Below, in pieces: positions 9,441-18,993 of a stretch of DNA of 64,000 nucleotides. The DNA comes from an uncultured Parabacteroides sp. Its GTDB lineage: Bacteria; Bacteroidota; Bacteroidia; Bacteroidales; Tannerellaceae. The DNA lies in the NCBI RefSeq assembly GCF_905196875.1, contig NZ_CAJJWO010000022.1:9824-73823 (forward strand), written 5' to 3'. Below the pieces are notes generated by a model. The model was not told where the DNA came from. It was given only the letters and a program-made list of their open reading frames with translations, and searched no databases. The position numbers and the translations under genes are program-made. How positions within the stretch are numbered: position 1 is the first letter of the stretch; each line of letters opens with the position of its first letter.

Positions 9441-10308
9441 ATTGTCTTAAGCGGTATTCTCTCGGGGAACAACGGACCATCTTCGAAAACAGGCGGGAAA
9501 ACTGGGAAAGGTTACTGATCCCTACTTTTTCCGCTATTTCAATGATCGACATATGAGAAGTAAGCAATAGAGTCTGTGCCCGTTCAATCCGCTTCATCTG
9601 GATATACTCACAAGGAGGCATACCTATTATTCGTTTGAATACCTTAGAGAAGTGGTCGGAAGTAATACACATCAGATCAGCCAGCGTCGAAACAGAGATA
9701 CGTCGGTCCAGATGTTTATTTATATATTGTATCGTCACATCCAGCTTCTCATACAAACTGTTCGCCTCCGGTAAAAGCAGACATTCTTCTGTTATAAAAC
9801 GGGAAAAAAGTTGCAACAGAATACCGCTACTTTCTACCAGGTTGGAAAATGTCGAAACAGATATCTCATCTTCCTTGGTATAAATATTCCGGTCATTATC
9901 ATAATGTTTAGGATCCGACGTCGGTAACGATTTATAAGGATTTAGAGCCAGAAAACGTTCCATCAAAGAATAATCCATTGGAGTGGCTTCCACCTGCAAA
10001 TTCATCTTCATCGGATTACTGATGCCTTTACCCCCTGTCGTTTCATCAAAGAAACAGATATAATAATGCTCCATGAAATCATCACATTCATAACTATGGA
10101 AAGCAAACTTAGGTATCAGGAACAGTTGGCCCGGTAGCAGTTCATATCCTTTCTGATTGATATAAACTTTACCTCTTCCTTTGGTAATCAAATAAAGCCG
10201 ATAAAAAGGACTGATGACATCCTGATAATTCCACCAGGTTTCCACCCGGGAATGATCGGCATAAAGCAAAGGCAGCGACAGGTCATACGGAGAATAAGAG
10301 ACAAGCAT
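9409..10308 (-). CDS. AraC family transcriptional regulator
   Basis: A 299-residue DNA-binding regulator. The N-terminal half is a cupin-type sensor (a conserved GRGKVYINQKGYELLPGQLF segment around residues 45-65 and FAFHSYECDD after it). The C-terminal half (about 195-290) carries two AraC helix-turn-helix units: STLADLMCITSDHFSKVFKR and IIEIAEKVGISNLSQFSRLF, with the family ending SPREYR. It is divergent from the HzsA/SUMF1 gene and convergent with the putative glycosidase. It therefore most likely controls one or both neighbouring units in answer to a sugar. The ligand is unknown. Confidence 0.93.
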   Translation of the reverse strand: MLVSYSPYDLSLPLLYADHSRVETWWNYQDVISPFYRLYLITKGRGKVYINQKGYELLPGQLFLIPKFAFHSYECDDFMEHYYICFFDETTGGKGISNPMKMNLQVEATPMDYSLMERFLALNPYKSLPTSDPKHYDNDRNIYTKEDEISVSTFSNLVESSGILLQLFSRFITEECLLLPEANSLYEKLDVTIQYINKHLDRRISVSTLADLMCITSDHFSKVFKRIIGMPPCEYIQMKRIERAQTLLLTSHMSIIEIAEKVGISNLSQFSRLFSKMVRCSPREYRLRQFNALKSENHI

Positions 10309-10470
10309 ATCAGATGTTTATTAGTTAACCGTCGTAAATATAGGAATTATATTCAATTCACAATATCGGTTTATGCAAAGTATTCATCTTATTTTGTCAA
10401 AGTTAAGAAAAAGAGAAGCTTTATTTTTGTATTTACTAAACTTCATCTTACAACATAATACTAACACACT
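10309..10470. promoter_or_regulatory. Divergent promoter region, araC / HzsA-SUMF1 gene
   Basis: This 162-bp AT-rich gap must hold both promoters. On the plus strand TATTTTTG at 10422-10429 fits TAnnTTTG, with TTTG at 10393-10396, 25 nt upstream (longer than usual). On the minus strand TATATTTA near 10338 is a poorer match. No clear operator repeat was seen. Confidence 0.5.
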
Positions 10471-13400
10471 ATGAAACGGCTCATTACAGCTCTGTTTATT
10501 TTGGCCGGACTATGTTGTCCGTTCTTACTTTCCGCACAGGATTCCTGGCAAAGCCTGATCAACCGGCTTACCTATTATTCACCGGAAAAATACAAATTGG
10601 CAACAGATAACCTGAAGAAGAAATATCCGGATAGTTATCGTCCGGATAAAGATTTCGAAAAGGCTATCGAAGAACTGAAGGCTGATAAAGAAACACTTAT
10701 CAAAGGTTTGAAAGCCAAAGATCCGAAAGCGGAGAAACAAACCCAAAAGCTACTGCAACAGCTGGATGCCGCTTTATTAGCTAACCCGCTACTGGCCGGC
10801 AAACAGGTCGTTGCCATCCGCAGGACATTAGGCGATAACGCGCGTAAAGCCATGAGCGGCGGATTAGGTATCGCCCCTTCCAATTTCCAGAACAACTCCG
10901 AGATAGGAAACCCTAAAACAGGATGGACGAATGAATTCGTTTCCCTGAACATCACCCCCGGCAAAATAAAACAAACCACGCTCTATAAACCGGAACCAGG
11001 CATGATCGTGACTGACCCGGAACCTCATTTCGACGGAAACAAACTGATGTATTCCTCCATCGGAACCTCCGACCGCTGGCAATTGTTCGAACTGGATATG
11101 AAAACCGGGAAGACCCGCCAACTGACACCCGATACTTATAAAGACTTCGACAGTTTCGACGGTTGCTATACCCCTGACGGACGGTATATCTTCTGCTCCA
11201 CAGGGACCTTCCTCGGACTTCCCTGTACAAACGGAGGAAACAAAATGTGCGGCCTGTATCTTTACGACCCCAAAACACAACTGACCCGTCAGTTGACCTA
11301 CGACCAGGACAGCAACTGGGACCCGGTCATGATGGAAAACGGTATGCTGCTCTATCAGCGTTGGGAATATGCAGACCTACCCCACTCCAACTCGCGTGTC
11401 ATGTTCACCATGAACCCGGACGGCACTTCGCAATCGGCCTTCTACGGTTCGAACTCCTATTTTCCAACCTCATTCTTTAGTGCCCGCCCTATCCCCGGAC
11501 GCCCGTCAGCCATTGTCGGAGTAGCGACCGGACACCACAGTGTATCCCGTAGCGGACGGCTACTTGTGATCGACACCCGTAAAGGAAGACACGAAGCAGA
11601 CGGAGTAATCGCCGAGATCCCCCATGCCGGACGAAAGGTAGAACCACTGGTACGCGACCGTTTGCCGGATGGCGTATGGCCTCAGTTCCTGCAACCTTAT
11701 CCCCTGAACGATACCTATTATCTGGTATCGATGAAGGACAGTCCCGAAAGCCTGTGGGGTATCTATCTGGTAGATACCTACGACAACCGTACCCTGATAG
11801 CCGAAGAAGAAAACATAGCCTATCTCGATCCGGTACTGATGGAAGCCCGGAAAGCCCCGGCTATCATCCCCGACCGCATAGACCTGGCATCTACCACCAC
11901 AACTGTCTTCATGCAGGATGTCTATCATGGCGACGGCCTGAAAGGTATTCCCCGCGGGACGGTGAAAAAGCTTCGCGTCGGTTCCTTTAGTTTCAGTCCG
12001 CTGAACCAGGGAGGTCTGTTAGGTACGATCGGTATGGATGGCCCCTGGGATATCAAACGTATTCTCGGCGAAGTAGATGTAGAAGAGGACGGCTCTGCCA
12101 TGTTCACCGTTCCGGCCAATACTCCGATCTTCATCCAGCCGCTCGACGAAGAAGGAAAAGCTCTTCAGGTAATGCGTAGCTGGTTTACCGGAATGCCGGG
12201 CGAAACACTTTCCTGCATCGGCTGCCATGAAGACAAGAATACCATACCTGTTCCCAAAATGACCACGGCTTCAAAGAAAAGCCCGCAACCGATCAAAGAA
12301 TGGTACGGTAAGGAACGTGGTTTCAGCTATCGCCATGAAGTACAACCTGTATTGGATAAATATTGTATCTCCTGCCACAATCAGGATAAACCGGGCAAGC
12401 CCTACCTGAAAGGCGATCAATGGATCACGGACTGGACTTCACAGATCAGCGGCCGGGCCGGATCGGATTACGGAGGTCATTTCACCCTGTCGTATGCCAA
12501 CCTGCACCGGTATGTACGCCGGCCGGGTATCGAAAGCGATATGCACATGTTGGTTCCGATGGACGTACATGCCGATCAAACAGAGTTGATGCAAATCCTT
12601 CAGAAAGGACATTATAACGTGCAACTGGATAAAGAATCGATAGAGAAACTGGCCTGTTGGATCGACTTCAACGCACCTTTCCACGGACGTCGTTCGGATA
12701 TCCCGAACTTCCCGGATACGCAGAAAAGTAACGAACTACGGGAGCTGCATCGTGAAATGTTCGGTGCCCCGAAATCAACAGCCGAATGGTTGCCGGAGAT
12801 CCCTCAAAACATCGAGCCGGTCAGATTCGAAAAAGAACAAAAGCCTCTTGGTGATACCGTACTCGACAAATGGCCGGTATACGATCCGACTCAAAAAGCT
12901 TATTCCCAATGGGGAGACACCCAATGGAAACAGCTGGCTTTGGGCAATTTCCAGAAGAGTATCCCGCTGGGTAACGGCATAACCCTGGAACTGGTAAAAA
13001 TACCGGCCGGTTCTTTTATCATGGGTAGCGACCGTCATCCGGACGAACTGCCGCAAACGATCGTACAGGTAGATAAACCTTTCTGGATGGGACGTTTCGA
13101 AATCACTAATGCACAGTTCAGAGCCTACGATCCGGAACACGACAGCCGCGACGAACACCGCCACGGTTACCAGTTCGGACGCAAAGGTTACTCAATGAAC
13201 CATCCCGACCAGCCGGCTGTCCGTATCTCCTGGCAGGAAGCGATGGACTATTGCAAGTGGCTGTCGGAAAAGACCGGTATGAAGTTCTCACTCCCCACCG
13301 AAGCACAATGGGAATGGGCTTGCCGTGCCGGAAGCGATACGCCGTTCTGGTACGGCAATATGTCCGCCGACTTCTCACGTTATGCCAACCTGGGAGATAT

Positions 13401-13800
13401 CAAACTAAAAGAGTTTGCCGCCTGTACCGCTTATAAGTTCTACGAGAGCGCGATGGTCATTGAAAACCCGAATAAGTATGACGACTGGATACCGCGCGAC
13501 ACCACTTACAACGACGGCGGCTTTATCTCCGAACCGGTGGGACGCTACATCCGTAACCCGTGGGATCTGTTCGACATGCACGGAAACGTATGGGAGTGGA
13601 CATTATCGAGCTACCAACCTTATCCGTACAACGAGAACGACGGCCGCAACGGGGTCACCTCTGAAAACGGCAAACGTGTTGTACGCGGAGGTTCCTGGTA
13701 CGACCGTCCTTACCGTTCGACCTCTTCTTTCCGCCTGCCGTACCGTGAGTATCAGAAAGTTTATAATGTAGGATTCCGTGTAGTAATGACTGAAGAATGA
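10471..13800 (+). CDS. HzsA-related c-type cytochrome fused to SUMF1 domain
   Basis: A 1109-residue secreted protein (signal peptide ending near LLSAQD). Residues about 170-480 look like a TolB/PD40-type beta-propeller (MKTGKTRQLTPD, YDPKTQLTRQLTYD). Two c-type haem motifs follow, CIGCH (from residue 582) and CISCH (from 632), in the layout of proteins related to the hydrazine synthase alpha subunit. From about residue 840 there is a formylglycine-generating-enzyme/EgtB/PvdO (SUMF1) domain (IPAGSFIMGSD, SLPTEAQWEWACRAG, MHGNVWEWTLS, RVVRGGSWYD, VGFRV). The SUMF1 part ends RSTSSFRLPYREYQ with no cysteine pair, so it is unlikely to be a true formylglycine-generating enzyme. The haem motifs imply periplasmic cytochrome maturation. 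It is probably a redox or binding protein for a glycan pathway; hydrazine chemistry is not implied. Confidence 0.85.
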   Translation: MKRLITALFILAGLCCPFLLSAQDSWQSLINRLTYYSPEKYKLATDNLKKKYPDSYRPDKDFEKAIEELKADKETLIKGLKAKDPKAEKQTQKLLQQLDAALLANPLLAGKQVVAIRRTLGDNARKAMSGGLGIAPSNFQNNSEIGNPKTGWTNEFVSLNITPGKIKQTTLYKPEPGMIVTDPEPHFDGNKLMYSSIGTSDRWQLFELDMKTGKTRQLTPDTYKDFDSFDGCYTPDGRYIFCSTGTFLGLPCTNGGNKMCGLYLYDPKTQLTRQLTYDQDSNWDPVMMENGMLLYQRWEYADLPHSNSRVMFTMNPDGTSQSAFYGSNSYFPTSFFSARPIPGRPSAIVGVATGHHSVSRSGRLLVIDTRKGRHEADGVIAEIPHAGRKVEPLVRDRLPDGVWPQFLQPYPLNDTYYLVSMKDSPESLWGIYLVDTYDNRTLIAEEENIAYLDPVLMEARKAPAIIPDRIDLASTTTTVFMQDVYHGDGLKGIPRGTVKKLRVGSFSFSPLNQGGLLGTIGMDGPWDIKRILGEVDVEEDGSAMFTVPANTPIFIQPLDEEGKALQVMRSWFTGMPGETLSCIGCHEDKNTIPVPKMTTASKKSPQPIKEWYGKERGFSYRHEVQPVLDKYCISCHNQDKPGKPYLKGDQWITDWTSQISGRAGSDYGGHFTLSYANLHRYVRRPGIESDMHMLVPMDVHADQTELMQILQKGHYNVQLDKESIEKLACWIDFNAPFHGRRSDIPNFPDTQKSNELRELHREMFGAPKSTAEWLPEIPQNIEPVRFEKEQKPLGDTVLDKWPVYDPTQKAYSQWGDTQWKQLALGNFQKSIPLGNGITLELVKIPAGSFIMGSDRHPDELPQTIVQVDKPFWMGRFEITNAQFRAYDPEHDSRDEHRHGYQFGRKGYSMNHPDQPAVRISWQEAMDYCKWLSEKTGMKFSLPTEAQWEWACRAGSDTPFWYGNMSADFSRYANLGDIKLKEFAACTAYKFYESAMVIENPNKYDDWIPRDTTYNDGGFISEPVGRYIRNPWDLFDMHGNVWEWTLSSYQPYPYNENDGRNGVTSENGKRVVRGGSWYDRPYRSTSSFRLPYREYQKVYNVGFRVVMTEE

Positions 13801-14684
13801 TAAATCGCTGTTTAAAATATCTGTTTTGCATTGTAGTAGTAATTAGCACTAGTTGCTCGTGCAGCAACACCAGAGAAAAGTTACTTGTTTCCGGCTGCGG
13901 CTGGAAGCAGGTAGCGATCCTCGACAAAGCGACCGGAGCCATCGAATGGAGCCACCCGCTAAACCCGGGAGAAGATTGTAACGATGTAGAAATGACAGCG
14001 GATGGTCATATCCTCTATGCATATACCTCTGGTGCCCGGCTAATCACCCGCGATCAACAAACTGTCTGGGACTTCAAAGCCCAAAAGGGAGAAGAACTTT
14101 TCACCGCCACCCGCCTCCCCTCCGGCAATTATATGCTGGCTATCTGCGGTACCCCTTCGCGTATTGTCGAACTCGATACGAACGGGAAACTGATCGATGA
14201 ACTATCATTCGACACCAGTATAACCGGCGTACACGACCAGTTCCGGCAAATCGTAAAAACCCCGCAAAACACCTATCTGATCCCATTAATGGGTAAAGGG
14301 GAAGTAATTGAAATGAACAAAGACAAAGAGATCGTCAACAGGGTACATTGCGGAGGCAACCCTTTTGCCATCCGGATACTCGACAATGGGAACTGGCTCG
14401 TATCCTGCGGCGATGGGCATAACTTCGTGGAAATCGATCCGGCCGGACAGCAGATCGTAAAAAATGTAGGCGATGACGATGTAGAGGATATCACGCTTCT
14501 CTTCGTGGCTGAACTAGTCCGGTATAAAAACGGCAATACGCTAATAAGTAACTGGAACGGTCACAGTAAAAATAAATCGCAACCGCTACTGGTTGAAATC
14601 AATCCGGACAACCAGGTAGTTTGGGCATTACCTCTTCATCCCGACATAATCAATATTTCAGCAGTCTATTCATTTGGGGAATAG
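13797..14684 (+). CDS. Beta-propeller lipoprotein (PQQ/arylsulfotransferase-like)
   Basis: A 295-residue exported protein. Its ATG overlaps the stop of the HzsA/SUMF1 gene (ATGA), so translation is coupled. The N-terminus is a lipoprotein signal (VVISTSC). The rest is a repetitive propeller with blades of the form DKATGAIEWSHPL, ITRDQQTVWDFKA, ELDTNGKLIDELSF and EINPDNQVVWALPL, as in PQQ-enzyme-like and arylsulfotransferase-like repeats. A similar protein follows the second haem pair of this window (34386-35267). The repeated pairing of a haem protein with this small propeller suggests they work together in the periplasm. No active-site residues can be assigned. Confidence 0.82.
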   Translation: MINRCLKYLFCIVVVISTSCSCSNTREKLLVSGCGWKQVAILDKATGAIEWSHPLNPGEDCNDVEMTADGHILYAYTSGARLITRDQQTVWDFKAQKGEELFTATRLPSGNYMLAICGTPSRIVELDTNGKLIDELSFDTSITGVHDQFRQIVKTPQNTYLIPLMGKGEVIEMNKDKEIVNRVHCGGNPFAIRILDNGNWLVSCGDGHNFVEIDPAGQQIVKNVGDDDVEDITLLFVAELVRYKNGNTLISNWNGHSKNKSQPLLVEINPDNQVVWALPLHPDIINISAVYSFGE

Positions 14685-14698
14685 ACAAAAAATATCCG

Positions 14699-16000
14699 TT
14701 ATTCAAAAAGGATACGGAAACGGGTCAAACCATCGGCATAAGTACGCAGGGAGAAAGAACAGTTTTGTTTCTGTAAAACTTCACGTATAAAGATCAGGCC
14801 GATACCCTGTCCGTTCGGCTTGGAAGAGAAGAAGGGGCTGAACAGTTTGGTTTCAGTCTCTTTATCTATCCCTTTACCGGTATCCGCTATTTCCAGGCAA
14901 ACCGGATTATGTGAAGTACGTATATAAATATGACCGTCGTGGTCGATAGATTCGGCTGCATTCTTTATGATATTGACCAACACTTGTTCAAAGAGAGAGC
15001 TATCGAGCTTCACGACAGGAGAAACCTCATCAAGCTCCATGACAATCCGGATATTACGATTCTGGCAGATCGTTTCCATAAACCGTTTACAGGAAGTGAC
15101 GACTGCATTCAGTTCACGACAAACCGTCTGAGGTTCCGGTATACGTACCACATCCGCGAAGTTCGTGATAAAATGGCTCATACTGTAACAACGTTCGATG
15201 GAGACACGCAAGACCTCGCATATGTCTTCCGTATTTTCCAATTCGCTAAAGGTCGATTCAAGCGTATCTAATGTGGAAGTGATCCCGGCAGTCGTATTAT
15301 TTACTTCATGGGCGATCATGCGGATCACCTTTTCATACGCTTTCTTTTCAGCCTTGAATACTTCCTGTGTCAAACCTTCCACTAAATAGAACGAATGATG
15401 GAACCCACGGTCTACGAAAGAGGAATGCGTACATTTATAAATATTGGCATCATTCAGTCGTACTGTCTGTGACTCATATAAAGGTATATTTGCCAATTCG
15501 ATAGCCAAAGGAGAGTCTATATCTGTCAGAGATTTCCCTTCGAAAATAACAGAGGTAGGTTGTCCGAGCATTTTATGTGCGGCCGGGTTAAGTGATATAA
15601 TCTCATTGTCCAGGTTCAACATGATTACTCCCATGGGAGAAGCATTGATCAACAGGTCGAGGAAATGGTTCTGCTCTCTCAGATGCAGGCGTTCGTTTTT
15701 AAGCTGCTCCATCATCTTATTGAAGATATCGACAATACGGTCGGCCTCCTTCTGCCCTACCCGGCTCAGACGCGAACTAAAATCCTGTTCCTTCAACAGC
15801 TCCATACCGTTTCCAATAATATTCAACGGCTTGATAATACGACGATAGAACAGGATCAGATAAAGGATTGTAACAAGTACCAGCCCTTCTACCATGAAAA
15901 ACATGGCAGACGAGAAATTGTAGAATACATGCCAGGTTATTACTCCCAACACGGTCAACAATAACCCGGTTAAAATCCAGAACAACCCTTTTACTCTCAT
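14699..16000 (-). CDS. Sensor histidine kinase (partner of sigma-54 regulator)
   Basis: A 433-residue inner-membrane kinase. Two transmembrane helices lie within the first 50 residues, followed by a HAMP-like linker, a PAS domain (about 110-210, LLINASPMGVIMLNLDNEI) and the phospho-acceptor His231 in MIAHEVNNT. The ATP-binding domain shows the N box (VNIIKNAAES), G1 (IADTGKGID) and G2 (PNGQGIGL). There is almost no periplasmic loop between the two helices, so it probably senses a membrane or cytosolic signal through PAS. It is the last gene of the tolC - regulator - kinase operon, 9 bp after the regulator, and it phosphorylates that regulator by inference. Confidence 0.93.
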   Translation of the reverse strand: MRVKGLFWILTGLLLTVLGVITWHVFYNFSSAMFFMVEGLVLVTILYLILFYRRIIKPLNIIGNGMELLKEQDFSSRLSRVGQKEADRIVDIFNKMMEQLKNERLHLREQNHFLDLLINASPMGVIMLNLDNEIISLNPAAHKMLGQPTSVIFEGKSLTDIDSPLAIELANIPLYESQTVRLNDANIYKCTHSSFVDRGFHHSFYLVEGLTQEVFKAEKKAYEKVIRMIAHEVNNTTAGITSTLDTLESTFSELENTEDICEVLRVSIERCYSMSHFITNFADVVRIPEPQTVCRELNAVVTSCKRFMETICQNRNIRIVMELDEVSPVVKLDSSLFEQVLVNIIKNAAESIDHDGHIYIRTSHNPVCLEIADTGKGIDKETETKLFSPFFSSKPNGQGIGLIFIREVLQKQNCSFSLRTYADGLTRFRILFE

Positions 16001-16009
16001 CCGTATATC

Positions 16010-17389
16010 TTATTTATCGGTAGGAATATCATATTTCTCTAAGCGACGGTATAAGGCTGCCCGGCTGATACCCAACGCCGATGCGACATGCGACAGGTTG
16101 CCGTTATGCGTTTCAAGTGCCTGCAGGATCGTTTGCCGCTCTATTTCATCCAATGTCATCCCTTCGAAGCTGACAGCACCACCTTTGGATACAGGTTGAG
16201 TATTTCCCATATTAAGGCACTGACTTTCAAAATCAGCTACGTCTAGTAAGGATTTGCCGGATACCAGCATTGTTCTTTCCACCAGATTCTTCAGTTCGCG
16301 TATATTTCCAGGATAAGGAAGACGCTGCAGAAATACTTTTGCATCGGCCGAAAAGTCCACACGAGGTAAGCCGTTCACCTCCGATTGCTTATCGGCAAAA
16401 TAGCGGGCCAGCAGAGGTATATCGTCTTTCCGTTCCCGCAGGGCAGGCAGATGGATCGTGATCAGGTTGATACGGTAAAACAAGTCTTCGCGAAAGGTAC
16501 GGGCCGCTACCATTTCCGGCAGGTTACAGTTCGTTGCACTGACCACACGTATATCGACTTTCCGGGGACGGCTGTCACCAAGCACCTCAAAGGTCTGATC
16601 CTGTAATACACGCAACAGCTTCACCTGACACGACAACTCCAGGTCACCTATCTCATCCAGGAAGATCGTGCCTTTGTTAGCCATCTCAAAACGTCCGGTA
16701 CGGTCGATATAAGCGTCGGTAAAGGCCCCCTTCTTATGTCCGAACATTTCACTTTCAAAAAGGCTTTGGGACAATCCGCCCAGGTTGACCTTCACAAAAG
16801 GCTCCTTCACACGTGGACTGTTTGCATGGATCGCTTCTGCGATCAGTTCCTTTCCGGTTCCGCTTTCGCCGGTGATCAATACCGAGGCATTGGTCGGAGC
16901 TATCCGTGAAACGGTGCCCAGCACATCCATCAGTGCATCGCTCTGTCCGATGATCTTGGTAAAATGGAACTTATTGTCCGCATCGTTGCGGTTGAGCGGA
17001 GCCTTCTCTATTTTCTTCTGCTCGTTCAGTTCGAGAGCCGTACGGATCGACTTAAGCAGCACCAGATTGTTCCAGGGCTTGGTTATAAAATCGAAAGCGC
17101 CGGCCTGCATTCCCTGCACAGCCAGCGAGATGGAACCCCAGGCAGTCATCAGGATGACCGGCACATCGGGTTGAAATATTTTTACCTGTTTCAATAATTG
17201 AATTCCTTCTTCTCCCGTCGTAGTCAAGGTAAAGTTCATATCCATCAGGATCAGCTGTGGTGCTTCCCGGCGCACAATTGCCAGCGCTTCTTCAGGCCCC
17301 GGGACAGCTTCCGGTTCAAAGCCTGCCCGTTTCAATAAAAAGGTAAGCGAAGAACGAACAGCAGCGTCATCATCAACAATTAATATCAT
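16010..17389 (-). CDS. NtrC-family sigma-54-dependent response regulator
   Basis: A 459-residue activator. It has a receiver domain with phospho-acceptor Asp50 (LILMDMN) and the acidic pocket VDDD at residues 5-8, and an AAA+ sigma-54 interaction domain with Walker A GESGTGKE and Walker B (IFLDEIGDLE). The C-terminal Fis-type helix-turn-helix is NLSHVASALGISRAALYRRL. The sigma-54 contact loop reads GAFTDA (residues 221-226) instead of the usual GAFTGA. The operon has a sigma-54 promoter of its own (18934-18949), so the regulator probably activates its own transcription and that of tolC. Confidence 0.95.
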   Translation of the reverse strand: MILIVDDDAAVRSSLTFLLKRAGFEPEAVPGPEEALAIVRREAPQLILMDMNFTLTTTGEEGIQLLKQVKIFQPDVPVILMTAWGSISLAVQGMQAGAFDFITKPWNNLVLLKSIRTALELNEQKKIEKAPLNRNDADNKFHFTKIIGQSDALMDVLGTVSRIAPTNASVLITGESGTGKELIAEAIHANSPRVKEPFVKVNLGGLSQSLFESEMFGHKKGAFTDAYIDRTGRFEMANKGTIFLDEIGDLELSCQVKLLRVLQDQTFEVLGDSRPRKVDIRVVSATNCNLPEMVAARTFREDLFYRINLITIHLPALRERKDDIPLLARYFADKQSEVNGLPRVDFSADAKVFLQRLPYPGNIRELKNLVERTMLVSGKSLLDVADFESQCLNMGNTQPVSKGGAVSFEGMTLDEIERQTILQALETHNGNLSHVASALGISRAALYRRLEKYDIPTDK

Positions 17390-17422
17390 ATAGGTTCCTT
17401 TTTAGGTTTGTAAAGATACGAA

Positions 17423-18907
17423 TTATCTTCTTACTATTTCCTCGAAATCGGCATCCAGATTGCGATCGTTGAGGAAGTCATAGAGGGTAACGCTCCGGAC
17501 ATTGTAGAAATAACTCCAGAAGCCATACAGTTCACGGATATGTTTTTGCTTGGCATCGTCTTTCGATTGTTGAGCGTCGTTCAGGTCGAGGATGTTGATC
17601 TTACCGATCATAAAGGTTTCGATAGATGTCTGGTAACGCTTCTGTGCGATCTCGTCGGCCTCGGCTGCAATTTCGAGCTGGGCAGCCTGGTTATTAAAGT
17701 TTTCCACCAGCAGGAATATATTCTGGTTGAACGTCATCTGGTTCTGACGGTTCTTGGACAGTACCACCTCGCGGTTCGACTCGGCCACTTTGACTTTTCC
17801 TTTCCGTTTACCCCAGTCGAGCAGAGGGATGCTGAAACCGACTTCGACGACCTGGTTATCTCTCAGGGGATTGTAAGCTCCGGAAAAATCATTATCCTTT
17901 CCGGTATACCCCACAGAAGCAAACAGGTTTATATCGCGGCGTTGTCCTTTGGCGGTAGCAACGGCATAATCGGCTTCCAGTTGTTCGCGCAGGATACGTT
18001 TGGCAAACGAGTTATTTTCCTGTGCCTTTCCCAGTACCTCCTGATAGACCAGGCGCATATCGGGTACGGATTCGGGGATAACCGGTTCTATCACATCCTC
18101 TTCGCTCAATCCGAGGAAAGAACGGAGCTGGAACATATTCGCGTTCAGGTTCGACTGGGCTTCCGTCAGCTTGCCTTTCGCCTGCAAAGCGGACAGTTTA
18201 AGTTGCATCAACTCGCTTTCAGAGATATGACCGATCTTACGTTTGGCGATGGCTATCTCATAGAGTTTATTGGCATTCTCCAGGTTTTGCTCCGAAGTGA
18301 ACAGGTTTTCTTTTGCCAGCAGAAGGTTAAAGAAATAAGCGATTGTGGAGATAGTCACCTCTTCCACACTCTCGATATAGGCGGCTTTCGCTTCCTGATA
18401 ACGAACAGGTTCGATACGACGTTTCCACTTCTGGTTGTTCACCCCGAAAATAGGTTGTGTCAGGGTCAACCCAACCGGGACACTCATATATTCATTAAAA
18501 GCACCATGCCCCAGCTGCCGGGAGAAATTAAGAGAAGAGGTCAGCGAGATCTTACCACCTGTCAGCGCAATGTTCTGATCGATAGAGATAGCCCCGTTCA
18601 TGGAGAGGTTATTGTCCTGCACGAACGCATAGGTTCCGTCCGACTGCTGGTAACGGGAATATTGCTTGCTGTAACTGGGTATCGTTCCTTTGAAATTCAT
18701 TTCCGGTAACTGGTCTGCCACGTGGGTGCGGTATTCCCAGTAAGATGTCTTTAGCTCGTTGAGGGCAACGGCGGCATCCACCGATTGTAGGTGTGCCAGG
18801 CCGATAGCCTCTTTCAAGGTCAGTTTCACTATATTCACCTGTCCTTCCGCATGCAAGCCGGATACGGTCAGCAACAAAGATGCGATAGCTATATATATCT
18901 TTTTCAT
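17423..18907 (-). CDS. TolC family outer-membrane efflux protein
   Basis: A 494-residue outer-membrane channel. It has a signal peptide (MKKIYIAIASLLLTVSGLHA) and then two copies of the long heptad-rich helical hairpins that form the periplasmic tunnel (for example LYEIAIAKRKIGHISESELM and RYQTSIETFMIGKINILDLN). This type of protein exports substrates together with an inner-membrane pump and a membrane-fusion protein. Neither partner is encoded next to it, so it must share a pump encoded elsewhere. It is the first gene of the operon with the sigma-54 regulator and kinase, directly downstream of the sigma-54 promoter. Confidence 0.93.
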   Translation of the reverse strand: MKKIYIAIASLLLTVSGLHAEGQVNIVKLTLKEAIGLAHLQSVDAAVALNELKTSYWEYRTHVADQLPEMNFKGTIPSYSKQYSRYQQSDGTYAFVQDNNLSMNGAISIDQNIALTGGKISLTSSLNFSRQLGHGAFNEYMSVPVGLTLTQPIFGVNNQKWKRRIEPVRYQEAKAAYIESVEEVTISTIAYFFNLLLAKENLFTSEQNLENANKLYEIAIAKRKIGHISESELMQLKLSALQAKGKLTEAQSNLNANMFQLRSFLGLSEEDVIEPVIPESVPDMRLVYQEVLGKAQENNSFAKRILREQLEADYAVATAKGQRRDINLFASVGYTGKDNDFSGAYNPLRDNQVVEVGFSIPLLDWGKRKGKVKVAESNREVVLSKNRQNQMTFNQNIFLLVENFNNQAAQLEIAAEADEIAQKRYQTSIETFMIGKINILDLNDAQQSKDDAKQKHIRELYGFWSYFYNVRSVTLYDFLNDRNLDADFEEIVRR

Positions 18908-18933
18908 TGTAATAAATGTTTTGCCATTCCACA

Positions 18934-18949
18934 GGCAAAAGCTATGCCA
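18934..18949 (-). promoter_or_regulatory. Sigma-54 promoter of the tolC operon
   Basis: The minus strand reads TGGCATAGCTTTTGCC, matching the sigma-54 consensus TGGCACG-N4-TTGCW with the invariant GG (-24) and GC (-12) at exactly the right distance. The predicted start is some 16 nt before the tolC ATG. The operon itself encodes a sigma-54 activator, which supports the assignment. Confidence 0.85.
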
Positions 18950-18993
18950 AAAACATATACAACTGATTTACTGAATTATAACCGCTATCGCTA

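Noticed and set aside
10471..13800. Hydrazine synthase, implying anammox metabolism
   Set aside because: Only the general domain plan with CxxCH motifs is shared. The beta/gamma subunit and other anammox genes are absent from the window and the fusion partner is a SUMF1 domain.
17540..18709. 389-codon open frame antisense to tolC
   Set aside because: It lies wholly opposite a well-supported TolC gene, has no signal or family motif and reflects the codon bias of the real strand.
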